A stretch of 64,000 nt of DNA from Prinsepia uniflora (taxonomy: Eukaryota; Streptophyta; Magnoliopsida; Rosales; Rosaceae), in contig CM064862.1 in assembly GCA_032719365.1 (NCBI GenBank), positions 5,978,001 through 6,042,000 on the forward strand. The letters are read 5' to 3'. The translations under genes were made by a program, and so were the position numbers. A model generated the notes under the pieces. The model searched no databases. It saw nothing but the letters and a program-made list of their open reading frames with translations, and was not told the DNA's origin. Position 1 is the stretch's first letter; each line of letters begins with the position of its first letter. This document shows, piece by piece, positions 25,128 to 35,524 of the stretch.

Positions 25128-27654
25128 TGTTACATCCCATCTCGTATACTAGGAATTGGAAACTTAAAAGGACTACATTACCCCTATAAGTTTCTCTTCA
25201 GACCGTGCTTATCTTTAAGTTTTCGTTTACGTTACCCAAAGCCCAAGTTAATTTCAAGTCCAACTACCTTGTGGCTCAGGCTATTCACTTGAAGCCCATT
25301 TATTTTTAGACCCTTTTTCTAGACCCAATTGCCCAACTTACAAACAAGTAAAAATTGGATCATCTATGTATCACACACGTACTCCCCCTTGTATTGTCAT
25401 TTTTCCTCTCACCATCTCTTCCCTGTGAACCCATACCACATCGACCAACCTAGAAACTCAAACCTAGGATAAAAGTTTCCCGTCGTCGAGATGAAGATGA
25501 TGGTGTAAGGAACGACCATCATGAACCATCGTGGTGAGTGCATCGAGGACGAGAAGCCCAGTAGAAGTGCGGCTTCCTGGTGCAGTTCTGACCACCCCAA
25601 TTAAGCAATGAACATGCTTTTTGAACCATTCAATTTGTAACATTGAGAGCTTCAATTTAGACTAAGTTCATGTTGTTTTTGGTCGAGGATTGATTGAGAT
25701 TGGACTTTGGGTATTCTTCGTGGATACTAGGAAATTTTGAGGGTTTGGGCTTAAATTCAAGTTTCGAGAGGCAAATTACGAAATTCAGGGCTAATTGCGA
25801 GCATATAGGTGGAATTCTGGTCGAAATCGGTGATTTCCTATATTCCAACCGTCGTGGACAACAACGACAGTCTGGTCTTCATCTTCGATAAGACTTCGAC
25901 GATTAGACTGGACGTTAAGCTTGATTGATGCCGTAAAATTTTGATGGAATATGCTAACAAATACTAACAACATAAAAACTAGCCTAACGTCGTTAAGTCT
26001 AACAGAATATTCTGATTATATTAGAATATTCCTTCAGATTTAACAGAATATTCTACTGGGTGATGAAATATTACACAGGAAATATTCTAAGGAATATTTC
26101 AAGTAATATTCCACATGGAATATTCGAGGTAATATTCCACGGGGAATATTCGAGGTAATATTTCACGGGAAATATTACAAGTAATATTACACCATGAAAT
26201 ATTCCACAAGGAATATTTCAGGGAATACTCCACATGGAATATTCCAGGGAATACTCCACATGGAATATTCTACAAATTATTCCATAAGGGAATATTCTAG
26301 GAATTATTCCATAAGGGAATATTCTGCGCTTTGGGGGCGAATGAGCACATGTGGCGGCGCGTAAAGCAACTTTTCGACCTCTACTCGGCACGTGGCAGTG
26401 CGTAAGACCATTTCTGGACATTTTGATGGGGCATGGCGACAAGTGGGACAATTTCTCTGCCAACTATGGCGCATAGTAGCGCATAGGGCTATTTTTCGGC
26501 CCCAAGCGGCGCGTAGGACTAATTTTGGGACGATTCGAACTGTATATATACGCTTTTAGTCCGTTTATAGTCATTTTAGTGTGGTTTTGGACAACCTAAG
26601 CGAGGTATTTGTAGTTTTGCTTCGAATTCATAAAGTAACCTTTGGTCAGATTTGTTTATGATTGTGAAAAATTTGGAGCTTGCATGGCTTGACATGTTGA
26701 GTGATTTTGACTCCCCGAATAGTTTGTGAGTGGACCTCCTTTATTTGTTTTATACTTTTGATTTATTACTTGCATGTTTTTGCATACTAGTTTATGGTTT
26801 CCCGAGCATGCTTTTTTATGATTGTACTTGATGATTTCCTGAGCATGCTTTTTTATGATTTTACTTGATGATTTTTTGAGCTTGATTAATTTTTTTTAAG
26901 ATTTTCATTGCATGTATGGTTAGTTTTGATAGTGGTAAGTTCATTTATGTCCCGAGATAGTTATTTGAGATAGTGATTATAGAACCACCTAAGAGTCGTC
27001 GGTATCTCAAATACCTGTCTGAGTGGCCATATACCAGACTCCACGTGAATGTTCATACACGCTGCTCGTAATACTAGTTAAATTGCACCAGTTTGTCCCT
27101 GGACTTTAAGAGACATGAGGTGACCAATGCTTAGCGCCCAACTTTCATGTGGTCGAGGTACATGAGAAATTACAGATACCCAGTATGTCATGAGTGTATG
27201 CATCGAGCAATTCATGAGTATTAACTTATGGAAAAACTGTGGAAAAACTGAGGGGTTAAATACTTTATAACTTGCAATTTTACATTGAAATAATTAGTAG
27301 GTTCACTCACCCTTCTATTTTTGTACGCCTTAAGTTCCAATATTACTTCACATACTTCAAGAAGTTTACGGTATCTACTCTGACATTCACACTAGTAGTA
27401 TGGGACAACACAATAGAAATCGAGATAACTCATGTAATTACTTGAACTATATGATCATTATTAGTGTACTATGCTCTATACTTCTGTTGTCGCAATGAAA
27501 TTTTAATTAGTTTATAATAATTACATTCCACACGACCTCCTAAAATGCAATGTTTTAACTATTTGGCTTTATCATCTGAACGTCACCATCTCGATACCGG
27601 CTAGCATGCCTCGATCTTGTTGTCCTAGTGGGTTTTTTTTGTCAGGGTGCGTCA
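25128..27654 (+). mobile_element. LTR 'B' (2.5 kb) of a second, decayed retrotransposon family
   Basis: Starts TGTTACATCCCATCTCG and ends GGGTGCGTCA, followed by a tRNA-like primer site TGGTATCAAAGC (27658-27669). It matches 39105-41001 over most of its length, for example GAACATGCTTTTTG, the AATATTCC-rich block and TAGTGTACTATGCTCTA. ATTTG occurs at 25125-25129, just inside the apparent TG start, and again after the second copy at 41002-41006. That may be a target duplication if the true start is 25130. Confidence 0.7.
26005..26324. promoter_or_regulatory. Cluster of nine GAATATTC dyads, heat-shock-element-like (GAAnnTTC)
   Basis: Perfect GAATATTC occurs at 26005, 26024, 26046, 26118, 26144, 26237, 26263, 26290 and 26317, with near-matches (GAAATATTC, GAATATTTC, GAATACTC) between them. 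Several are spaced 26-27 bp apart. GAAnnTTC is the core of the plant heat shock factor site, and clusters of it drive the heat-responsive ONSEN Copia LTR in Arabidopsis. The other copy of this LTR keeps three perfect sites (39599-39710). A regulatory role is inferred. Confidence 0.5.
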
Positions 27655-28428
27655 ATTTGGTATCAAAGCATAGTTTTAGGATGTGCCGTTAGTTTTTATA
27701 CAGTTGATGATCATACGTCCCGATTTTGCATGTCATAGCATCTCCTCGAATAGCTAGAATCGTCAGTTGATGTTAGTATTTACCCATTTGCGACCTAATT
27801 GTGAGTTATCATGAGAATAGAAGAAGTTTCAGCTTAGCTTAATTTTCTTTGGTTATGAGTTAACTAGATTTCTCTTTCGTCGAATTTTGCATTCGAATGG
27901 TGCTTACGAGTTTAGGACTCATATGGGTGGTGTGAACAAGTTATTCGACGATGCACATGATGAATCCGCTTTCAAGCGATAGGCTTAATTAGAGGATTAC
28001 CTCGAGAAGCTTGATCACTAAAAATGTTCTAGAAGTTGGAGTTGAACCTAATTTTACTAAAGGCTTAGGAAATCACTATGTTAGACTTTTGCTAACGAAC
28101 TTGTTTCCCTTGGGGCTTAGGAATCTCATAAGGAGTCTAGTGAAGCCTTTACAAATTAGTTATGTTCTCGGTTAAACCATAATTTTATGGTTACTTCGAA
28201 AGGAAATTTCTCGTAGATGTGAGTAAAGAAGATTAACCGAGATTGTACAATGTATCATAGTTCCTGTACCGCCTTAGTGAAGTGGACCTCTAGGTAGTTT
28301 GGGAAGTAAGCTGCAGAATCTCTCTTATTTTTCTAGTAGGACGTGTAAGACCCGTGAGCTTGGGAAGTAACAATGTTGAGCAAACCCACATCGCTCAGGG
28401 AGGGAAATGTGAAGTGCCTTATATGTAT

Positions 28429-28552
28429 GGGCACGTATCTTCCTAGCACGAGACCTTTTGGGAGCTCACTAGCTTTGGGTTTTGTTGGAACTCTAAAGTT
28501 AAGCGAGATTGGGCTGGAGTAATCCCAAGATAAGTGACCTACTGGGAATTTG
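28429..28552 (+). other. 5S-rRNA-derived segment in the left Cassandra LTR
   Basis: AGTTAAGCGAGATTGGG (28497-28513) matches the 5S box A region AGTTAAGCGTGCTTGGG. GATAAGTGACCTACTGGGAA (from 28530) matches the intermediate element and box C region GATGGGTGACCTCCTGGGAA. The segment is diverged, so it is not a functional 5S rRNA gene, but it may still act as an internal RNA polymerase III promoter. Confidence 0.88.
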
Positions 28553-28786
28553 CGCATGAATTTTCGGAAACAAAACTGTGAGGGCTAGTCTCAAAGCAAA
28601 CAATATTGTACTAAGGAGTCGGGTCATGACATAATGGTATAAGAGCTGGACCCCACCTGGAAGTGTGCTAGCGAGGATGTTGTGCCCCAACGTGGGTGGA
28701 TTGTAAGATCTGTGAGCTTGGGAAGTAAGAACGATAAGTAATCCTACATCGCTCGGGGAGAGAAATGTGAAGTGTTTTATATGTGT

Positions 28787-28910
28787 GAGCACGTATTTTC
28801 CTAGCACGCAGCCTTTGGGGAGCTCACTAGCTTTGAGTTTAGTTGGAACTCTAAAGTTAAGCGAGATTGGCTTAGAGTAATCTTAGGATGAGTGACCCAT
28901 TGTGAAATTG
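28787..28910 (+). other. 5S-rRNA-derived segment in the right Cassandra LTR
   Basis: Second copy, offset exactly 358 bp from the left one. It reads AGTTAAGCGAGATTGGC, then GATGAGTGACCCATTGTGAA, so it differs from the left copy at several sites. The insertion is therefore not recent. Confidence 0.88.
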
Positions 28911-31695
28911 CACATGAGTTCCCAGAAACAAAACCGTAAGGACTAGGCCCAAAGTGGACAATATCGTGCTAGGAAGTCAAGTCGTGATAGGACATGTAAT
29001 CATTTATTCCCTTGGTGCGAGATGTCTATAATCATTATTCTTATTGTTACTTATTTTGCTTTAGCCTACTTTGTACGTACCAAAGAAACTAGTTGAACTA
29101 CATGGCCTACTTGTTTTGTTTGTGTGATTTATGCACTTTTGTTATAAGTGTCGTTTTAAGTACAATATTTGCTTTGGCAGTGTTTGAAACAATTTAATAA
29201 TGAGTCTGCGAATAATTTTACTTTACCACTCAGTTCCATATGATGTTTAACTATTTGTGTGCATTTTCTTATTTGCGACGGTAAAAAATTTTTGGTTGAA
29301 TTAATGTAGTATCGGTATCATGATTGTAGTACTCGTCATGAAGTGATACATCTTGATTCCTGGTACATTTACGTTGACTAGTTCGTTAAATATTAGTTCG
29401 ATTTGGTTCCCGATTGTATAGAAATATGTCTTTTACAATCTGGAATTTGTATAATTCAATTGTCACCTTCACTCATCATATTTTAAGCCAACTATTGATT
29501 TTGAAATCGTTTTCAACTGCTACCATTGGCCATTGTCGTAATTTTTATTTTTGTTTTAACAAGTTTTCTCTCTTTGTACTTATTAGTAAATTTTTATTAA
29601 AGTTTCTCAATCTGATTGCACGCTTCGTCATACATGTCTTGTTTAACATACTTGACCTATTTTTCAAATTTCCTTCTTTCTCTTATGGTAATTTACAATT
29701 CCTTATTGTTTGGACGAATTTAAAGTCATATGTATTCCCTTATTAACTAATTGTTTTAGAAAAGAAATTTGAAATTTATGAGTTTCCACTTTTTGCAAGA
29801 CAATTCTTTTCAAATTGACAACATTAATCTTTTGGGGTCATATGTGTCCAATGTGTTTTAATCTGCATGTTGTTCGAATTTGATTCTCGAATTCTATACC
29901 TTGTGCAAACCTTTTTGTGATCCTAAACAATTGTCTGAATTGAGACATTTTATTGGTCTTATTCCAATACCATTTATATTTTTCGGTGTGCCTTATATCC
30001 TTACCATGAAATGATTTGCTCCTCGTTCCCTAAAATTGCCGACTAAAGTACTAGATGTATCTGTTTGTCGAAATAGGTGTGTCGGTACAGCTTCGTGGTC
30101 AATTACTCATGATTTTCGATGATAGTTGAAGTTTTGAGGAATTTCCCTTACTGAGTTTTGGATAACAGCGTTGTGCTTATAATTGTTATCTAGTGACTTT
30201 ATCCTTATGGTTTAATTTGACCATCGACCCCGAGCTTGGAGTTAAAGCACATTTTGATTAGATTTGGAAATAACATTTCATCCAATGTTGGTTAGCCTAC
30301 CACCATTAAGCTCTAAGATATTTATAAGTTATGCACCCAAAACTTAGTCGGTGCGTTGCGTAGCGAACGGCTCAGACTTTATGAATAAGTGTCGCCCATA
30401 GTTGTTTAACTTCTAGTAGATAAGTTTGAACGGGAAATGCAGGAACACGAATGAGTTGACTTTCTCTCTGAACCTTCTTACTAACCTCATGTTTTAGTTT
30501 GCAAGGAACGGGTACCTTGTGTTAGTTATCCCAAAAAGGTTAGCATGCATATTTCTTAAATTTATTGGCCTGATTGATGATAATTAGGAGTTTTGAAGGA
30601 AGTGTTTTTATTGAAACCTAAACCTAGAAGTTAGTACTGTCAAAACATACTAGTTTTGGAATTTAGCATACACCTGATTGAGAGTTTCTCATCCCAAAAG
30701 AGTGGTGAGGATTCAAGCTTCCAACCCTTTCCTTGTGCCTGTAGTCGAGTAGTCACGACCATACACTCAAACATCTTCTTATTATGAGTGCAAGCAGGAA
30801 CATTTTTATCCGTTGTTGTGTCATGCAATTTCACTCCAATCCTAGACATAGCATATGTTGGATTGATCATAAGCCAAGTGTTTGACCAACAACCTTCTTA
30901 TTGATGCGTAGGAACCTCCCTTAGTTTGAACCTACTAGGATGTTTAAGAACGAAACAATACTTTACCCGAAAAAAAGCCTTATACATTTCTAAACAAGAA
31001 TCATAAGTCACCTATGTTTAGGGAAAGCCATCCTAACCTAGTCATGGATTTTATTACCTTCTCATCACTTATCACCTACGAATAGGTTGAAAAATGAACT
31101 AGTGCCTTTGTTGGACAACTTATACCCTTTAAGTTAGGAGTGACATTTTTGTTAGGTATAACTAGTTGTTGAGGCTAGATGGTTAGCCAGGTCCTTAGTG
31201 TTAAAGTTTTCATCACGGCGAGAAGAACATGGATACTTGTTTAACGAACCTGTAGCTTGTGGGTGTTCTACCATTGTAGTCAACATGCGTTTTAAGTTGG
31301 ATTTTTTGTAAAAAGTTACAAATTTTACAATCGATTGATAATTTTTGAAAAAAGTTATGACTTTTGAAGTAAAATTTGGAATCACAATCACGATGGTACC
31401 TTGATTGATAAAGATCTTAGTATGGCCAAAATAAAAATCATTGCCTTGGATTATTTAATCAACTATTATTTACTAAGGGACTTTCACTCTTCGAGTAAGT
31501 AGATGAATTTTTGCTCCATGTATAAGTTTGGTTATTACCATTCAGGATTTTGGTCTAAGTGTTTGGACATCAGAAGTGGCAAATTAGTATTCTGTTGATG
31601 AGTTGTAGGAATGTCACTTCACTACTTACGTGATGCAAGCAAACTTAAAGGAAGTCATATGTATGTAAACCTCACTGATCCATGGAAGAAATTAG

Positions 31696-34375
31696 AGGGA
31701 CGCCCCGAAAATCCAAAGAATGTAAAATATTAAAATAATATGTAAAATGACGTTTTTACCCTTGGAGGGATGTGGCTAAAAATTGACTTTTTGTTCGGAA
31801 TACTTTTTGTACATTTTCCGGGGACCATTGTGTAGGTCTCGGGACGCTGAATCCGTAGACAGGTGGCACGTCGAAAACAGTGCTCGGATGAAAAAGTTAT
31901 GGGTCTGGGAAGTTCAGGGGCAAAATGGTAAATTGCGACATGAAGGGTAAAATGGTAATTGTAGGTGAAGAAATTGATTAACGGTGTAAAGGGCTGATTC
32001 AGCCCATTAGATGATTCATGTAGTTCAGCAAATGACACCTGCCACTTGCAAATGACACCTGCCACTTGCATTAACAGATGAGTGGCACTTGATTGCCGTT
32101 AAGATTAATTAAATGAGACTTTGAAGATTAGCATATAGTTAGCACAGCACAAAACAGAGAACACAAATTCTCTTTACTTTGATCAATCCATTCCCTCCCT
32201 GATTCTGAAAGACTGAACAGAGAACCAAAAAGGGTGAAGTTGGGTGAGCAAAACTGAGTGAAAAATTGAGAGGAACACTGGACTTAGAATTGAGAAAGAA
32301 AAAAAAAACCCGAAAAACAATCCAAGAACACAAATGTCAAATTTAAATTCTTAGGCGGTTTTAATCAAAATTGACGTGATATTTCATCTTCTGGGAGCTA
32401 AACGAATCGAACCAAATCGATTGGGAAGGAAATTGGTGGTGAATTGACGAAGAACAGCCCCTGCGATATTGTCGAATTTTGAAGGTTGAGTTCGAATACT
32501 TGGAGGTAAGGATTCTTGAAATTGATTTCAAATTTGTGTTTAGAATGGACCTAGGATGCTTCATGTGTGATTAATTGAAGAGAACAGGTCGAATTTGGGT
32601 AGAACCCGATTTAGCACTCGTCGGATATCCATGTTGAGTCGAGGGATTGTAGAGTTTGTTTCACAAAATTAAGGTTACAGATCCCTAACCTACAGAGAAT
32701 AGATGATAACGAGTGAAAGAATGAACAAAATCGAGGGAGATTGCACCGGGTCTGATCGCGGGTTCACAACTCGTTTAATAGGGAAATGGGCAAGAGAGAC
32801 GAACTGTAGCCGCACTGTTCACGGCGCGTGGCTTTCACGCGCAGCCGCTTGCGGCGGCGCGTGAGGGCGCGTGGCTGAGATTTTGGCTTTGGGTCCAACA
32901 TACTTTTTGATGTTCTCGATGATACGGACCTATGAACGTTAGTTTCGGGTCAATCGGATATGAATTTAGAGGAGTTTTAAGTATCCGAAGCGTATAGGTT
33001 ACGTTTAAATAATATTATTTTATTCCGACGATTAGGGAATTCGTACATGGGATCATGTGATAACTTAGTAACCTGCTCTTACTTTGTTTGACAGGCCGGA
33101 ATAGTCCCAGGACTTCAAAAGTGAACGAACAACCCGAAACTGAACAATCTGGACGGTATATGAGTGGACTTTTTTTTTCTACCCTAAATGCATGCATATA
33201 TGTTTTAAATGCTTTATGATATTATTTGAAATGATTTGGTATGATTGATGTTTTGATATGATGATTTCCGGATTTTGGGAATATTATATTATTTTATATG
33301 CTTTTGGGCACGATTTTCGAGAAGCCCTTGATATTGTTGTTTTGGGCGAAGGCCCGGGATTTGAGCTTAATTTTAATTCGACTTATGAGTCGGGAAATTG
33401 ATTTGATGCAATTGAAATGCTTTTGACTATCATTTATGGATTTGCGTGATTATGATGGATTTATGGAACGTGTTTTGTGAAAGCTATGTTTCGGGCGAGG
33501 CCGGGTTGAAATGTTTTTTATTTGATTTGAGATATAAATGATTTTAAAATGAGATTGCTGGATTTGGTGATTGTTCCACATATACCGTCCTCTGTGATTT
33601 TGATAGTCTCCTCCAGACGTCGTAGATCCTGGAGTAGTCACGATTCACTACCTGGAGATGAGTAGCTCCGAGGGAGGCTTAGTCTCAGGAGTGTGAGATT
33701 ATGATGATATCCTCCAGACGTCGTTGTTCCTGGAGATGATATCACCCCAGACGTCGTTGATCCTGGGGTGGTACTCGGACATGAGACACCCGAGTTTGCA
33801 CGCGTTGCATTGATATCGTGACGGGTTACTTAGACATTGAGCTTGGATATTGAGGGATGGTGGTATTATGCTGATTGATGGATATTTATGCCTGACTTAA
33901 TGAACATGTTTTTATCAGTCCATTATTTATACTTGATTTATATTCTCATGTTTTATGATATGCATGCATGTTTGTGAAACTAGAGGGTAAGAATGTATTT
34001 TACAAATGTATTTCTAAAAGTTTCTTTTTGTCCACTCACACCTTTGATGTTTTATGTACCCTCTAGGCCAATGCACAGGTACTGAGGCTAATATCGAGGC
34101 AGAGGAATAAGCAGACCGTTGCGCACTCAGACACGTTACAGCGTAGGATTTTGATCCCTACTTGTAATATTACCTATGCTCTATAAACCTGTTGACTAGT
34201 CAAACTTGTGAAGTCAACGGTCCTGGACCACTGAACTATCCTTTGTCTGACAATGTTTATCGTTTGTTATGTTCTAGGTATATATGTAAGGTTACTTTTG
34301 GTACTTTAAACTGATTGTCAGACGGGAGCAGGATCTTTCACGATTATCGAGGGATAATCGGGATGGGTCATGTCA
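31696..34375 (+). mobile_element. 5' LTR of Ty3 element 'C' (2.7 kb)
   Basis: Its first ~50 bases (CGCCCCGAAAATCCAAAG...) repeat at 38949, directly after the polypurine tract. The first five bases are altered (AGGGA instead of TGTAA). It ends GGGATGGGTCATGTCA, followed by the primer site TGGTATCAGAGC (34379-34390), complementary to the 3' end of initiator tRNA-Met. It shares the GCATGCATATATG and TTGTCCACTCAC blocks with the other long LTRs but has one U3 module instead of two. Dyads lie at 33611-33795 and at its extreme 3' end (CGATTATC/GATAATCG, 34341-34360). Confidence 0.85.
33611..33795 (+). repeat. Three hairpins with one loop and covarying stems, plus a fourth dyad
   Basis: CTCCAG/CTGGAG (33611-33634), CTCCAG/CTGGAG (33712-33735) and CACCCCAG/CTGGGGTG (33743-33770) each enclose a 12-nt loop of the form ACGTCGTNGWTC. 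In the third the stem is changed on both sides and lengthened to eight pairs. ACTCGG/CCGAGT (33773-33795) follows directly. All lie in the 5' LTR of element C. Confidence 0.88.
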
Positions 34376-34378
34376 AAT

Positions 34379-34390
34379 TGGTATCAGAGC
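34379..34390 (+). other. Primer-binding site of element C (initiator tRNA-Met type)
   Basis: TGGTATCAGAGC lies three bases after the LTR end TGTCA. This is the canonical plant LTR-retrotransposon primer site. Confidence 0.9.
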
Positions 34391-34474
34391 ATTAGGTTGC
34401 GGTCTGAGTTTTGTACATTGGGTGTCTGTGTTGTTACTGATCTGTTTTACTTACAGAAAAAAAAATACCTTAAG

Positions 34475-35524
34475 ATGCCTCCGCGACGTGAGCCTCGTGC
34501 ACCTGGCGATGAGATGGAGGGTCCGGACATAGAAATAGCTCAACGTTTGGGGGCCACTAGTTTTACTGGCCAGACTAACCCAGACGAGGCCTATGAGTGG
34601 ATTACGCAGTTGGAGAGCATTTTGGAGATCATGCGATGCCCACCAGGAGACATGGTCCCCTTAGCCACGTTCATGCTGAGCTATCAAGAGTATAAATGCT
34701 GGCGCGGATTATAGCTGACGGGATTGGATTCCCGCACTCTGAGTTGGGATGATTTCAGGCGCCGTTTTCTAGACCAGTTTTATCCTCGTTCCTTTCGCAA
34801 TGCCAAGGAAGTGGAGTTCCTTCAGCTGCAACAAGGAAACCTATCAGTGGCTGACTACGAGCAGAAATTCTTGAACCTAGCTAACTTTGCCCCTCTGTAT
34901 GTGGCAAACGAGGAGGACAAGTGTAGAAGATTTGAGCAAAGGTTGATAAATGAGATCCGTGGTGCTGTGACAGTAGGATCGTATGCTTCCCTGAGGGAGT
35001 TGTATGATGCTGCCGCCAGAGTGGAGGTGACCTTGCCGGTACGACAACAGTTTTCAGGCTTCGGACGGCGCCGAGAGTGACAGTATCAGGGAGCGCCGAG
35101 TCAGAGATGGCCGGAGAGGGGTGGTTCTAGTTCTGGATCTTCTGGTGGCACTCGTCCGAGTTATGGTAGTGGAAGCACACCGAGATTTGGTTATCGACCT
35201 CAGGCAACATCTCAGTCTAGTGGAACATCTGTGGGGTCTACTAGACGGAGTGATAGACCTAGTCGACCTAGTACAGTAACTTGTTTTTCTTGTGGAGAGC
35301 CTGGACACATCATAAGAAACTGCCCATATCGATCGGGTAGTAGTGGCACAGGTCTAGGAACAGCAGAGCAGAGTCTGAATACGGCCTCGACTTCTGATGC
35401 GACAGGTGGTAGAGGAGTTGGAAGAGGACGTGGTGGATCACGAGGACGTGGTCAGACTTCGGGACCACAGGCTCGAGTATTTGCAGTCATTCAACAGGAG
35501 GCCCGAGCAACTCCGGAGTGGTGA
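34475..35524 (+). pseudogene. gag of Ty3 element C, broken by internal stops
   Basis: Starts MPPRREPRAPGDEMEG. A retrotransposon gag core follows (LSWDDFRRRFLDQFYP, then LSVADYEQKFLNLANFAP), with a CCHC knuckle CFSCGEPGHIIRNCP near 35280-35325 and a basic Gly/Arg-rich tail. In-frame stops at 34712-34714 (TAG) and 35078-35080 (TGA) split it into three pieces before its end at 35522-35524. The original protein would have packaged element RNA into cytoplasmic particles. The copy is dead. Confidence 0.88.

Larger units (their letters stand above)
28344..28989 (+). mobile_element. Cassandra: Cassandra TRIM retrotransposon, complete
   Basis: Two 288-bp LTRs (28344-28631 and 28702-28989) start TGTAAGAYCYGTGAGCTTGG and end in TCATGACA or TCGTGATA. 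Only 70 bp separate them, holding a primer site TGGTATAAGAGC (28635-28646) and a purine-rich tract GTGGGTGGA just before the second LTR. Flanks GGACG (28339-28343) and GGACA (28990-28994) look like a target duplication with one change. Each LTR contains a ~120-nt segment related to plant 5S rRNA. This is the hallmark architecture of Cassandra: non-coding, mobilised in trans. Confidence 0.93.
27655..31695 (+). mobile_element. Decayed interior of retrotransposon B
   Basis: Opens with the primer site TGGTATCAAAGC. The rest is AT-rich with frequent stops on both strands, and I recognise no gag or pol domain. A Cassandra TRIM is inserted at 28344-28989. The sequence from about 29000 to 31695 shows nothing further that I can support. 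The block ends where the LTR of the Ty3 element begins. Confidence 0.45.

Noticed and set aside
28429..28910. Functional 5S rRNA genes
   Set aside because: Both copies carry many substitutions relative to plant 5S rRNA and lie in matched Cassandra LTRs.
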